Assembly: GCA_023417655.1 (NCBI GenBank)
Contig: JAEZFD010000072.1
Coordinates: 62,001 to 126,000 of the forward strand
From: Planctomycetota bacterium
Lineage (GTDB): Bacteria > Planctomycetota > Planctomycetia > Planctomycetales > Planctomycetaceae
Direction of reading: 5' to 3'
DNA length: 64,000 nucleotides
The notes under the pieces are model-generated. The model did not search any database and was not told the origin of the DNA. It saw nothing but the letters and a program-made list of their open reading frames with translations. Every line of letters begins with the position of its first letter. Position 1 is the stretch's first letter. Shown in pieces: positions 56,097 through 63,941 of this stretch. A program made the position numbers and the translations under genes.

Positions 56097-56294
56097 TCAG
56101 CTGAAGTCGCGATAGGAATTGACGCCGAGATAGATCACGATGGCGGCACTGACGATGAACAGAATGTCCATCAGTCGGGTGTGCTCTGAACCTGAAAAGG
56201 GAATTCCCACAATCAGGTCAGCCAATGCCAGCAATGCGACCAGTCCGGCCACTGCGATTGAGCCAATCACCATTTGTTTCGGCATGTCCTGCAT
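56097..56294 (-). CDS. Small two-helix membrane protein
   Basis: 65 residues from the ATG at 56294 (the frame can extend to 56357 but the added part is not hydrophobic or conserved-looking). Two membrane helices, IGSIAVAGLVALLALADLIVG and ILFIVSAAIVIYLGVNSY, are separated by a short polar loop. No family is recognised. The planctomycete pattern of a small hydrophobic protein near the SDR gene gives no functional clue. Confidence 0.6.
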   Translation of the reverse strand: MQDMPKQMVIGSIAVAGLVALLALADLIVGIPFSGSEHTRLMDILFIVSAAIVIYLGVNSYRDFS

Positions 56295-56578
56295 GACGTC
56301 TGCTCGCGCTCTCAGATGTGACAAATTGGAAGGACACAATCCGGGTGATGTCTTCATCGGGAAGGAGCTTGCGAACCTATCGGTCGGCCCTTTCCTCGAC
56401 GTAACCCGGGCAGTGATCTAAGAGTATACTGTTCTGGATTCAGCAAGAGCCAGTGCGCACTCTCGATTTGGCGAGGCTCCGTGACAACCGCTCGACTCTG
56501 CGAGCGTCAGCTGGCGCTTCTGAGCCTTCTATTGACTGAATTGCCCGGCAGATATGCGATGACCTGTCTGGTGAATGC

Positions 56579-57352
56579 TCATCGAGCGGTCCAGCCGCCA
56601 TCGACAGCCAGCAGACTTCCGGTGACGTAACTGCTTGCGTCACTCGCCAGAAAGATCGCCGCTCCCTGAATCTCTTCCAGTCGCCCCCACCGATTCAGAG
56701 CGACTGCCCCGATAATGTTCTTTCGCGCGTCTTCCGAATCCGCAATGGGGACGTTCATGTCTGTCAGAAACGGACCCGGGCAAATCGCATTGCATGTAAT
56801 CCCGAAGGGAGCGAGTTCGAGAGCCAGAGCCCGAGTCAGTTGGACGACTGCTCCCTTACTGGAAGCATACGGAGTTCGGTTGGCGAGACCGACCATTCCC
56901 AGCGTGCTCGCAACGTTAATGATGCGACCGGAACCTGCTTCCTTCATGAGCGGGACAACCGCCCGACTGCAGAGCCACGGTCCAGTGACGTTGATCGCCT
57001 GAACCGATTGAAACTGCTCAGGAGTGATGTCTTCAATCGGACCGCGAATGTTAATGCCGGCATTGTTGACCAGGATGTCGACCTTCCCGAAAGCCGACAG
57101 TGCCAGATCGATCATCGCGACGACCTGATCATTGGATGTGACGTCGGCCGCACAGCCGACCACTTTCGTCCCATATTCGGCAGAGAGTCTTTCGGCGGTC
57201 GCCTGTGCTTCCAGCAGATGTCGGCTGACCAGCAGCACATCGGCGCCAGCAGAAGCCAGGCCTGCGGCCATTGCTTCCCCCAGACCTTTGGAACCGCCAG
57301 TGACGATGGCAGAGCGTCCCGCGAGATTGAAGAGGCTGATCCCCGGCAGCAT
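56579..57352 (-). CDS. Short-chain dehydrogenase/reductase (SDR)
   Basis: 257 residues. I start at the ATG at 57352, which has GAGGA six bases upstream; the ATG at 57358 abuts that site. Classical SDR: TGGSKGLGEAMA for cofactor binding, NNAGINIRGP, catalytic Ser in INVASTLG, and YASSKG with catalytic Tyr and Lys, ending in the sugar/gluconate 5-dehydrogenase-like GSLLAVDGGWTAR. The Ser/Arg-containing cofactor loop (VSRHLLEA) suggests NADP preference. Likely a gluconate- or 3-oxoacyl-type reductase; the substrate cannot be assigned. Confidence 0.9.
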   Translation of the reverse strand: MLPGISLFNLAGRSAIVTGGSKGLGEAMAAGLASAGADVLLVSRHLLEAQATAERLSAEYGTKVVGCAADVTSNDQVVAMIDLALSAFGKVDILVNNAGINIRGPIEDITPEQFQSVQAINVTGPWLCSRAVVPLMKEAGSGRIINVASTLGMVGLANRTPYASSKGAVVQLTRALALELAPFGITCNAICPGPFLTDMNVPIADSEDARKNIIGAVALNRWGRLEEIQGAAIFLASDASSYVTGSLLAVDGGWTAR

Positions 57353-57404
57353 TTTCATTCCTCAGAAGTAAAACCTGAAAGTCCGGTCCTCAATGTCGAT
57401 GGCT

Positions 57405-58013
57405 TCAGCTCTTCGTCGTCGATTCCGGGTCATCAATCTGCCAGGGATCGATCTCCCGCATTCCCTGATCCGCTTCCTCAGCGAGTCGCGTGAACTCGTC
57501 AACTTGTTCTGCCGGGGGAAGCATCCGAACCACAATCCGTGTCCCGCGAACCGCGATCACTTCGACGGGAGCATTTGGCTCGATCGGCAGACCATCACTG
57601 ATCGCATGAATGCGCTCGCCATTAACGCTCACCAGACCGCCAGGAGTCATCGGATTCAAAGCAATTCCCTGTTTGCCGATCAGCCCCTTCAATCGCTCTG
57701 CCTCTTCCTGATACGGAAGGACCTCTTTCTCGGTCGGAGCCACAAGAAGCACACGATTCCCGAGGGAGGTTCTGGTCAGGATCTGAAAGCCTCCAATGAT
57801 GGAGGAGGGGACAATGACGGCGACCGCTCCCAGATAGATCCACCAGTAGAGCGGAGATGAGATATACCAGGCTTTGTAGGCGAAATAGCCTGAAATCAGA
57901 AAGCAGCACAGACACAGGACCCCGATGGCCCCGCCTGACGGGATAAACAGCTCCGCGAAGATCAGCAGGATCCCGGCGAACAGGAAAACGAACACGAGAG
58001 CTTGTGGATCCAT
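57405..58013 (-). CDS. NfeD-like membrane protein
   Basis: 202 residues from the ATG at 58013. Three membrane helices in the first 85 residues (LVFVFLFAGILLIFAELFIPSGG; GVLCLCCFLISGYFAY; YLGAVAVIVPSSIIGGF) are followed by a cytoplasmic or periplasmic beta-barrel OB domain with LIGKQGIALNPMTPGGLVSVNGERI and VEVIAVRGTRIVVR. The IFAELFIPSGG motif is typical of NfeD, which usually works with a stomatin-like SPFH protein or a ClpP-type protease; neither is adjacent here. Confidence 0.87.
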   Translation of the reverse strand: MDPQALVFVFLFAGILLIFAELFIPSGGAIGVLCLCCFLISGYFAYKAWYISSPLYWWIYLGAVAVIVPSSIIGGFQILTRTSLGNRVLLVAPTEKEVLPYQEEAERLKGLIGKQGIALNPMTPGGLVSVNGERIHAISDGLPIEPNAPVEVIAVRGTRIVVRMLPPAEQVDEFTRLAEEADQGMREIDPWQIDDPESTTKS

Positions 58014-58030
58014 GTAGCAACGACTGGCGT

Positions 58031-58126
58031 TTAAAGGCTGTACGGATCGACCATTTCCAGGTCCGCCTGAAACCGAGCCATCAGGAGTTCTGACGCAAGA
58101 CGGTGCGGCACCGGAATGACAGGCAT
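58031..58126 (-). CDS. Possible 31-residue peptide upstream of nfeD
   Basis: An ATG frame of 31 codons ending 17 bases before the nfeD start: PVIPVPHRLASELLMARFQAD and a polar tail. The peptide is helical and amphipathic, and the codons look normal for the region. There is no clear ribosome binding site and no family, so it may be chance or a leader peptide. Confidence 0.25.
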   Translation of the reverse strand: MPVIPVPHRLASELLMARFQADLEMVDPYSL

Positions 58127-58294
58127 GGATTCTAGATGATTCCAAGTCCTGTCAACACCCCTGCAGCCTGCTGGATCGGAGAACTGGTGCCTCAGCTGGG
58201 AAATCGTCGCCTGAAATTCAAGGCCTCGTCGGAGGGGTGTGTTAACCGATCGAAACTGGGCACGGCGGACCATCTCGGTTCAACAGGGGGCGGC

Positions 58295-58335
58295 AAAAAG
58301 AACAGCGACCGGTTGAGAATATCAACCGGTCGCTG
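58295..58335 (-). terminator. Rho-independent terminator after sat
   Basis: Perfect 14-base arms CAGCGACCGGTTGA (58303-58316) and TCAACCGGTCGCTG (58322-58335), five-base loop. On the minus strand TTCTTTTTG follows. It lies 57 bases after the sat stop. Confidence 0.9.
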
Positions 58336-58392
58336 AGATGCTTTCCGAAAGCTCTCGGGGCGGTCAGAAACCATCCCGAAAGATCGTCTGAA

Positions 58393-59652
58393 TTACTGCT
58401 TCATGGCAGCAGCGAGGATGCGTGAGGTCGATTCACGCATGACGCGTGGGTCAACCATTTCGCCGCGCTGCAGCGTGTTGCGGACGTCCTTGCCGGAGAT
58501 GAACAGCGGCTTTTCGTCCTTGTGGTTTTCCATCAGGTCGACGCGACCCATGGATTCATAGTAAGCGGCGAAGCCGACGTTGATCGGCTTGATCAGCAGC
58601 TCACCGCCGAGCTTGTTGAAGATTTCCTGTGCGTCGAAATCGCCCCAGATGTTCGAGCCGTCGGCGTATGGCACGTCAGCGTGCTTACGACCGATGACGA
58701 TATGGGTGTAACCCATGTTCTGGCGGTAGATTGCGTGCATGATCGCTTCTTTTGGACCGCCGTAGAACATCTTGATGTCCAGGCCGAGCAGCTTCACGCG
58801 ATCTGGAACCGACTCCCCTCGCTTGGCCCACAGAGCGGTGTCGCTGTCGCCGTCGCCCATCTGGCGCTCAGAGATCAGCTTCTCATAGGTTTCCATGCGG
58901 ACGACAGCGTTCACGTCGTCGCCCTTGGTTTCCCCGATCAGTGGGTTCAGGACAGCGCCAGCGTTCTTGCCTTCCTTTAGCAGCTTCTCGAGAGCGTAAA
59001 CGAGTGCGTACTCGTGAGCGCGGTGCAGGGGGTTACGGGTCTGGAAGGCGACAACAGCTTCCCAACCGGTTTCGCCCAGCAGCTTGCGGACTTCGCGTGG
59101 AGTCAGCACATACTTGCCGAACTTTGGATTCTTTGGCTGTGGCAGAGCACGGATCGTTCCACCGACCAGATAGGCCTTCTCAGCATCTGGGCCGGTCAGG
59201 ACCATGTTGGCCCCAGCGTGATCGAGACGGCCAGTGCCGTAGACGGAAGACAGGTACTTCGTCTTGTTCCAGACGTAGATGTCGTTCAGTTCCAGAGTCC
59301 CGATGATTTCGCCTTCGGGATTGGTCAGAGCAACGGTTTCCCCGACGGTCAGTGTCTTGGCGACAGCGGAAGTCACTGGGAACGCGAGGGGAATCGTCCA
59401 GGCGTATTTCTTGCCGTTGTGGGTGATCGTGGATTCGTCCAGAACCTGATTGTAGGTCTTGGAATCCATTGGACCGGTCAGCGGGCTGAGAGTTCCGTCA
59501 GCGAAGCGGTAAACGGTGGAAACGTCAGCGGAAGAGACAGGAACCTGCTTCAGGCCAGCAGCCTGAGCCTTGAAAGCATCGGCTTCGGCAGCCGGAACGG
59601 TGCAGCAGACAGGTTCAGAGAGTCCGCCGTGAGGAGCAATCAAATCAGCCAT
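58393..59652 (-). CDS. sat: ATP sulfurylase (sulfate adenylyltransferase)
   Basis: 419 residues, the length of the single-chain Sat with an N-terminal PUA-like domain. The active-site motif FQTRNPLHRAHEYAL and the later GRKHADVPYADGSNIWGD (HxxH-like nucleotide site) are present, and MFYGGPKEAIMHAI-type segments match. It makes adenylyl sulfate from ATP and sulfate, as the entry to sulfate assimilation or sulfation. No APS kinase or reductase is adjacent. Confidence 0.95.
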   Translation of the reverse strand: MADLIAPHGGLSEPVCCTVPAAEADAFKAQAAGLKQVPVSSADVSTVYRFADGTLSPLTGPMDSKTYNQVLDESTITHNGKKYAWTIPLAFPVTSAVAKTLTVGETVALTNPEGEIIGTLELNDIYVWNKTKYLSSVYGTGRLDHAGANMVLTGPDAEKAYLVGGTIRALPQPKNPKFGKYVLTPREVRKLLGETGWEAVVAFQTRNPLHRAHEYALVYALEKLLKEGKNAGAVLNPLIGETKGDDVNAVVRMETYEKLISERQMGDGDSDTALWAKRGESVPDRVKLLGLDIKMFYGGPKEAIMHAIYRQNMGYTHIVIGRKHADVPYADGSNIWGDFDAQEIFNKLGGELLIKPINVGFAAYYESMGRVDLMENHKDEKPLFISGKDVRNTLQRGEMVDPRVMRESTSRILAAAMKQ

Positions 59653-60059
59653 CGATCATTTGCCTTTAATTGTTTGAACGCTTCAGTCTTTGCCAATGGA
59701 ACCTCTGCCGACGATTCTCAATTCGAGTCATCCGCGACCTGCAGCAAAGACACATTCAGGTGCCTTGAAGGTTGCGACGGGAAGAGTCTGCCGCGCTCGA
59801 ATCGCCCGCACGATCACTGCCCAGGCAGTGCCATTCTGTGAATAACGAAGTGGGCGAGCCTAGAGCATCAGAAAAATGGAGTCAAGAGCCGGTCAGAACC
59901 CCGGAGAACCACGGAAAAATTGCAACTTGTCGAGATACCTATTCTCGACATCCCGCGAGGAATGTATATACACTGGCTGGTATCAGCAATTCTTGATCGG
60001 TTGTTTTGTCGGTTCTCGACACTGTCCTCAATTCCTTTCTCTGATCACGGACGCAAACC
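59653..60059. other. Divergent region between sat and DUF1559 copy 5
   Basis: 407 bases. It holds the operator/promoter element at 59928-59972 and presumably the sat promoter. No gene is recognised. Confidence 0.45.
59928..59972 (+). promoter_or_regulatory. Inverted repeat and promoter upstream of DUF1559 copy 5
   Basis: A perfect eight-base inverted repeat TGTCGAGA-N7-TCTCGACA (59928-59950). Its right arm contains TCGACA (59945-59950), a five-of-six match to the -35 box. TATACA (59967-59972) lies 16 bases further on as a -10 candidate. Geometry suggests an operator overlapping the -35 box. Confidence 0.45.
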
Positions 60060-61115
60060 ATGCAATACTCCCATTCAGGCTCGCATTGCCTCTGCAGAAG
60101 ACCGGATGGAAGATCACCGGTCCGACGAGGATTTACACTCATCGAACTTCTGGTCGTGATTGCCATCATCGCCGTCCTGATTGCACTTCTTCTCCCGGCG
60201 GTTCAGCAAGCAAGAGAGTCAGCTCGCCGAAGCCAATGCAAGAACAACCTAAAGCAGCTCGGGCTGGCACTCCACAACTACCTGGACACGCATCAAATTC
60301 TTCCGCCCGCAACAATCAACCCGGGTTGCAAGAATTCGCATCTCGCTCCATTTGCCCCTGAGGTCTCACAGAATTATCGTAACTTCACGATGCATCTGCT
60401 CATCTTGCCTCAGATTGAACAGGCAACTCTCTACAATCAGCTGAACTTCTCGGTCCCAGTGGGACTGTCATCTCATGAAGATTCGCCTCGGGTAAACGAA
60501 ACCCTTGCCGGACCGAACATGGCCGTTATTAAGAAGAAGCGGATTCCCATCTATGCTTGCCCATCCGACTCCGCAGATAACCTCGGCACCAGTGCCGCAA
60601 CAGACAATCACTACTACACGATCGATTATGCCCGGACGAGTTACGGGGTTGTGTCGCGTAATTGGGACGACAACAGTCATAACAGCTCGCTGTTATGGGG
60701 CACGGCGAATAACAACGGAAGCAGCGGTGGCGCTCGCTCGGCATTTGGGCATAACGGAGCGGCGAGAATCCGAGACCTTTCTGATGGCACGAGCAATACC
60801 ATTGTGCTGGCAGAATCTTCGATGCGAAAAACCTCGGCCAGCTATGGGCCATATTGGGGGACTTGGACAAACACGTTCTGGCTGAAAATGAGTCCGGGAA
60901 TTAACAAGCCGATTACAATTTCTGCACCAGCACAAATCCAGCCGAGCACAAATGTAGATCTTCCGTACGCTTGGGCAGTCGGAAGTGCCCACACCGGTGG
61001 CTGTCACTCTCTCATGGGCGATGGATCGGTTCGCTTCCTTGGCGATAACACGAATCTTGCAACGCTGCTCGATCTGGTGAGCATTGCCGACGGAAAAGTG
61101 ATCGGCGAGTTCTAA
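60060..61115 (+). CDS. DUF1559 pseudopilin-like protein (copy 5)
   Basis: 351 residues. The leader of about 23 residues (including SGSHCLCRRPDGRSPVRRG) is longer than in most copies and contains two cysteines. It precedes FTLIELLVVIAIIAVLIALLL, and QQARESARRSQCKNNLKQLG continues the helix. DLSDGTSNTIVLAESSM and the C-terminal H-X9-DG motif (His, TGGCHSLMG, DGSVRFLGDN) identify the family. No good ribosome binding site is seen at the ATG. A lipoprotein gene follows 208 bases downstream. Confidence 0.93.
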   Translation: MQYSHSGSHCLCRRPDGRSPVRRGFTLIELLVVIAIIAVLIALLLPAVQQARESARRSQCKNNLKQLGLALHNYLDTHQILPPATINPGCKNSHLAPFAPEVSQNYRNFTMHLLILPQIEQATLYNQLNFSVPVGLSSHEDSPRVNETLAGPNMAVIKKKRIPIYACPSDSADNLGTSAATDNHYYTIDYARTSYGVVSRNWDDNSHNSSLLWGTANNNGSSGGARSAFGHNGAARIRDLSDGTSNTIVLAESSMRKTSASYGPYWGTWTNTFWLKMSPGINKPITISAPAQIQPSTNVDLPYAWAVGSAHTGGCHSLMGDGSVRFLGDNTNLATLLDLVSIADGKVIGEF

Positions 61116-61151
61116 AGCCATTGTTGCCTCCACAATGCTCAAACAAATTCA

Positions 61152-61197
61152 AGACGCTCCTGATGGCGAATTCAGTTTTGCTGATCAAGGAGCGTCT
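61152..61197 (+). terminator. Stem-loop between DUF1559 copy 5 and its lipoprotein
   Basis: Perfect ten-base arms AGACGCTCCT (61152-61161) and AGGAGCGTCT (61188-61197), 26-base loop, no T-run. It could attenuate or stabilise the transcript rather than end it. Confidence 0.4.
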
Positions 61198-61323
61198 ACT
61201 TATTGGAAGACCGACGAAGACTGTCCGACTTGAGGGGATTGAGATTGTCGGACTGTTCTTCGCTTGTATCACCGCGTCACACCGTGTTCACAGACTTGCC
61301 ATCAGCAACCGGGACTCATTGAC

Positions 61324-61728
61324 ATGCATCGAATTGGTTTGATCGTGATTGTCTTTGGAGTGTTGCTCCTCGGCACCTCCGGATGCTCTAGGAGCATAGA
61401 CCCTGAAATTCCTCCGCTCGTTCCAGTGAAGGGGAAACTGACAGTTAATGGAAAGCCCGCAGGAGGAATTGGTATTGTCTTCGTGCCTGATGGGAGTCAA
61501 CGGGAAGGGATTGGGCTGACAGACGCAAGTGGAAACTTCGAGATGAAACACCGGGGGACCGTTCCCGGTATGGAACCCGGGGAATACAGGATCGTTCTCG
61601 ATAACTCGAACGCCGACGGCACGGGGACGTTTCTCCCGGCTCGATACTCCAACGGTGGAATTCTGCTAAGAATCACGGTCCCTAAGGACGGAATCCCCGA
61701 GTTAGTTCTTGACGCCAGCGGGAAATAG
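61324..61728 (+). CDS. Small lipoprotein paired with DUF1559 copy 5
   Basis: 134 residues from the ATG at 61324. Signal HRIGLIVIVFGVLLLGTSGCS has a classic lipobox (Cys at about 21). The mature domain is beta-rich: VKGKLTVNGKPAGGIGIVFVPDG, IGLTDASGNFEM and PGEYRIVLDNSN. It is the same family type as the other three paired lipoproteins. GGGA lies nine bases upstream of the start. Confidence 0.85.
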   Translation: MHRIGLIVIVFGVLLLGTSGCSRSIDPEIPPLVPVKGKLTVNGKPAGGIGIVFVPDGSQREGIGLTDASGNFEMKHRGTVPGMEPGEYRIVLDNSNADGTGTFLPARYSNGGILLRITVPKDGIPELVLDASGK

Positions 61729-61851
61729 CAGGTGCCGGACGCGAGGATTGCATCGCGTGAGCAGGGCGAACGTAGAACAGGGGCCCTTTGTCTCGACCCG
61801 ATCCCCGAGAAATGAAGCGGACGAAGAAATTCCAACAATCTCGGACGGACA

Positions 61852-61899
61852 CATGCTCACGCTGCGGACGAGACGTCAGCATGTCGCCCAGCCCTGCGG
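61852..61899 (-). repeat. Short inverted tract flanking the CFA-like gene (left)
   Basis: Read on the minus strand this contains GGGCGACATGCTGACGTCTC and CGTCCGCAG. It is similar over about 35 bases to 63505-63550 on the plus strand. Both tracts encode GDML(T/A)SRPQ in the corresponding frame. Confidence 0.5.
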
Positions 61900-61945
61900 C
61901 GTTGAGTGAAATGCAACAACTCAAAGGCGTTTCAACAGAGCATAT

Positions 61946-63244
61946 TCAAAATTGGACTGTATAAATATCAGAACGCGTCATTGGGGAGAACGACGATCCT
62001 ATTGGAGCGAATAGCACCTGGTACAGTTGCAAGCTGCCTGTCTCAAACGCCGAAGCGGAGGAGGCGAGATATAATCTCCACATCCGTTCAAAATTCGCAC
62101 CCAGTTGGAGGCGAATGGATTCCGCATGTCGATTGAACCGATCCAGCCAGTGACGCAAAGTGAGAGCATAATGCCGACGCAGATTTTCAATATCCAGCAC
62201 AGACAGATTAAAGGGTTCGAAAATATCCATCATCTCCTTTAATGTCGGGGGTTGGGCACCTGGGAAAATACGCTGTTCAATCCAGGGACACAGAGGCTCA
62301 ACGGTGTTTTGTCCAATCGTCTGAATCAATCCTCGGCCGTTCTCCCCTAGAGACTTCGATATGACTCTTCCGAAGTGCATCAGATTCTCAGGACCGACAT
62401 GCTCAAGCATTCCGACTGAGACGAATGCATCGCACCGATCACGAACTTCTCGCCAGTCATCTTTGATAAATGTGACACGATGTTGAAGTTGCATCCGCAT
62501 CGCTCTTTCGCGTGCGAATTCAAGCTGTTCGTCCGAGAGATTAAATGCTTTAACTCGGACGCCGTAATGTTGTGCCATGTGTAGAGCAAGAGCACCCCAT
62601 CCGCAGCCCGCTTCAATGATTTCTTCATTTCTCGCGAGACGAAGTTTGCGGCAGATGTAATCCAGCTTGCGTTGCTGTGCCTTTTCCAGTCCCTGGCTTT
62701 CGCTCTCAAAATATGCACAGGAGTAAACCATTCGCTCGTCCAGCCAGAAACGATAAAAATCATTCCCTAAATCATAATGCCGCTTGACATTGGCCTGCGA
62801 CCTCAATGTCTGGCGTCGGCGGAGGAAAGTTTTGATCTTGCGGAGAAATGAGGAAGGAGGATTCGGATGAAGGGAGTATCTTCGCTGGAAATGACTCAGT
62901 AACTCAATGAGGTCACCCTCGACATCGATTGATCCAGAAGCGTAGCCGTCCAGAAAACCCATGACATTTTGACGCAAGAGACTCCGTAATGCTGGCCGAG
63001 TCCTAATTGTAATCGTATGTGAAATGGGTAGCGTGGCCGCGACAATCTCGTCGTTTTCTCCATATGTGACTCGAATACTTCGTGGGCAGCTCTTTTGAAC
63101 CATCCGCTTCAGTAGCAATCTTTCGAGTCGACTTATTCGGCGTGGATCCAATTGGCCACGATCGAGCTCTGCTGTCGCCGGAAGAGATTCGGGTTGATTC
63201 GGGTGTGGTTCAGTGTCAGCGTTTTGAATGCTCGTGTCGCTCAT
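61946..63244 (-). CDS. Cyclopropane-fatty-acid-synthase-like SAM methyltransferase
   Basis: 432 residues from the ATG at 63244, with GGTGGAA seven bases upstream. The N-terminal half binds lipid. The CFA block MVYSCAYFESESQGLEKAQQ (Cys corresponds to E. coli Cys139) precedes the SAM-binding motif EAGCGWGALAL and then VGMLEHVG (Glu239 position). At the position of E. coli His266 the protein has Gln308 (LIQTIGQN instead of HTIG). HYALTLRHW retains the Tyr317 equivalent. It adds a methyl or methylene group to lipid acyl chains; whether the product is a cyclopropane is uncertain given the Gln. It lies between inverted similar tracts. Confidence 0.88.
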   Translation of the reverse strand: MSDTSIQNADTEPHPNQPESLPATAELDRGQLDPRRISRLERLLLKRMVQKSCPRSIRVTYGENDEIVAATLPISHTITIRTRPALRSLLRQNVMGFLDGYASGSIDVEGDLIELLSHFQRRYSLHPNPPSSFLRKIKTFLRRRQTLRSQANVKRHYDLGNDFYRFWLDERMVYSCAYFESESQGLEKAQQRKLDYICRKLRLARNEEIIEAGCGWGALALHMAQHYGVRVKAFNLSDEQLEFARERAMRMQLQHRVTFIKDDWREVRDRCDAFVSVGMLEHVGPENLMHFGRVISKSLGENGRGLIQTIGQNTVEPLCPWIEQRIFPGAQPPTLKEMMDIFEPFNLSVLDIENLRRHYALTLRHWLDRFNRHAESIRLQLGANFERMWRLYLASSASAFETGSLQLYQVLFAPIGSSFSPMTRSDIYTVQF

Positions 63245-63941
63245 GTGAGGTTCCACCACGCGGTTCATTCAGGTAAGAAGCCCAGAAGTTCACGCAATGA
63301 CACTTCAGGGATAGCAAATCTCTTGCCAGCCACCGGGGCACCAGAACCGAATTGGCTTCACAACGGACACTGAGGCAGCGCAATGAAACGAGAGTTTATC
63401 TTGAGACCCGATGTGTACTTCGGGAATTATCGTTCTTGCGAAATATTGATGTGCCACAGGTTGTGCGGCAGCCGCACATGTGAGCAGTGTGTGGAGACCG
63501 GGGTTAGGCCCGGGCGACATGCTCGCTTCGCGTCCGCAGGGCGAAGTTCAAATAGCGCCTGTTTTCGCTGAACGGCCGATTGCATTCGGAGTCGCGCGTT
63601 CGCCAACTCGGCCGAGAAGCTGATGAGCAGCATTGTCTTTTCAGCGGTCGCGAACGGGACGGAACTGAAAGCAGCCCTGAACAGTCGCCTTAAGGGGGTT
63701 AGGCGAATGTGTGACAAGCGGGCCGGAGTTGTCAAAACTGCTTCAAAATACTTCAAAGTATTACCAGATCGAGAACTCAGTTGCCGGGCGTCCCATGTGA
63801 AGGCTTGGCAATTGTTTTTGCATCGGTCTCCCCGTCTCGCGACGATATAGACATCGGCCATAGGACGGGGCGGCGGGAACTACGACATCCTGCGTCTTCT
63901 GCTGAACAGGGCGCCAGCCGGACGGCAAGATGAGGAGCGAT
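63245..63941. other. Non-coding or degenerate region at the right end
   Basis: About 700 bases. Several short frames exist but none has a recognisable domain. It contains the right-hand inverted tract (63505-63550), which resembles the left flank of the CFA-like gene. Confidence 0.4.
63505..63550 (+). repeat. Short inverted tract flanking the CFA-like gene (right)
   Basis: GGGCGACATGCT followed by CGCGTCCGCAGGGCGAAG. It matches the minus strand of 61852-61899 over about 35 bases with a few differences, and encodes GDMLASRPQ in the frame corresponding to the left copy. Confidence 0.5.

Larger units (their letters stand above)
58014..58392. other. Region between NfeD and sat
   Basis: About 380 bases. 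It contains the sat terminator (58295-58335) and, on the minus strand, a 31-codon frame (58031-58126) described separately. The rest shows nothing recognisable. Confidence 0.4.

Noticed and set aside
63383..63571. A 62-codon plus-strand frame with GAGG upstream
   Set aside because: Cys-rich but runs into the repeated tract in a frame different from the one shared with its counterpart; probably chance.
63623..63850. A 75-codon plus-strand frame
   Set aside because: No motif and no convincing start site; composition unlike the neighbouring genes.
63427..63861. A 144-codon minus-strand frame at the right end
   Set aside because: No ribosome binding site, no recognisable motif, and it covers the inverted tract that reads better in another frame.
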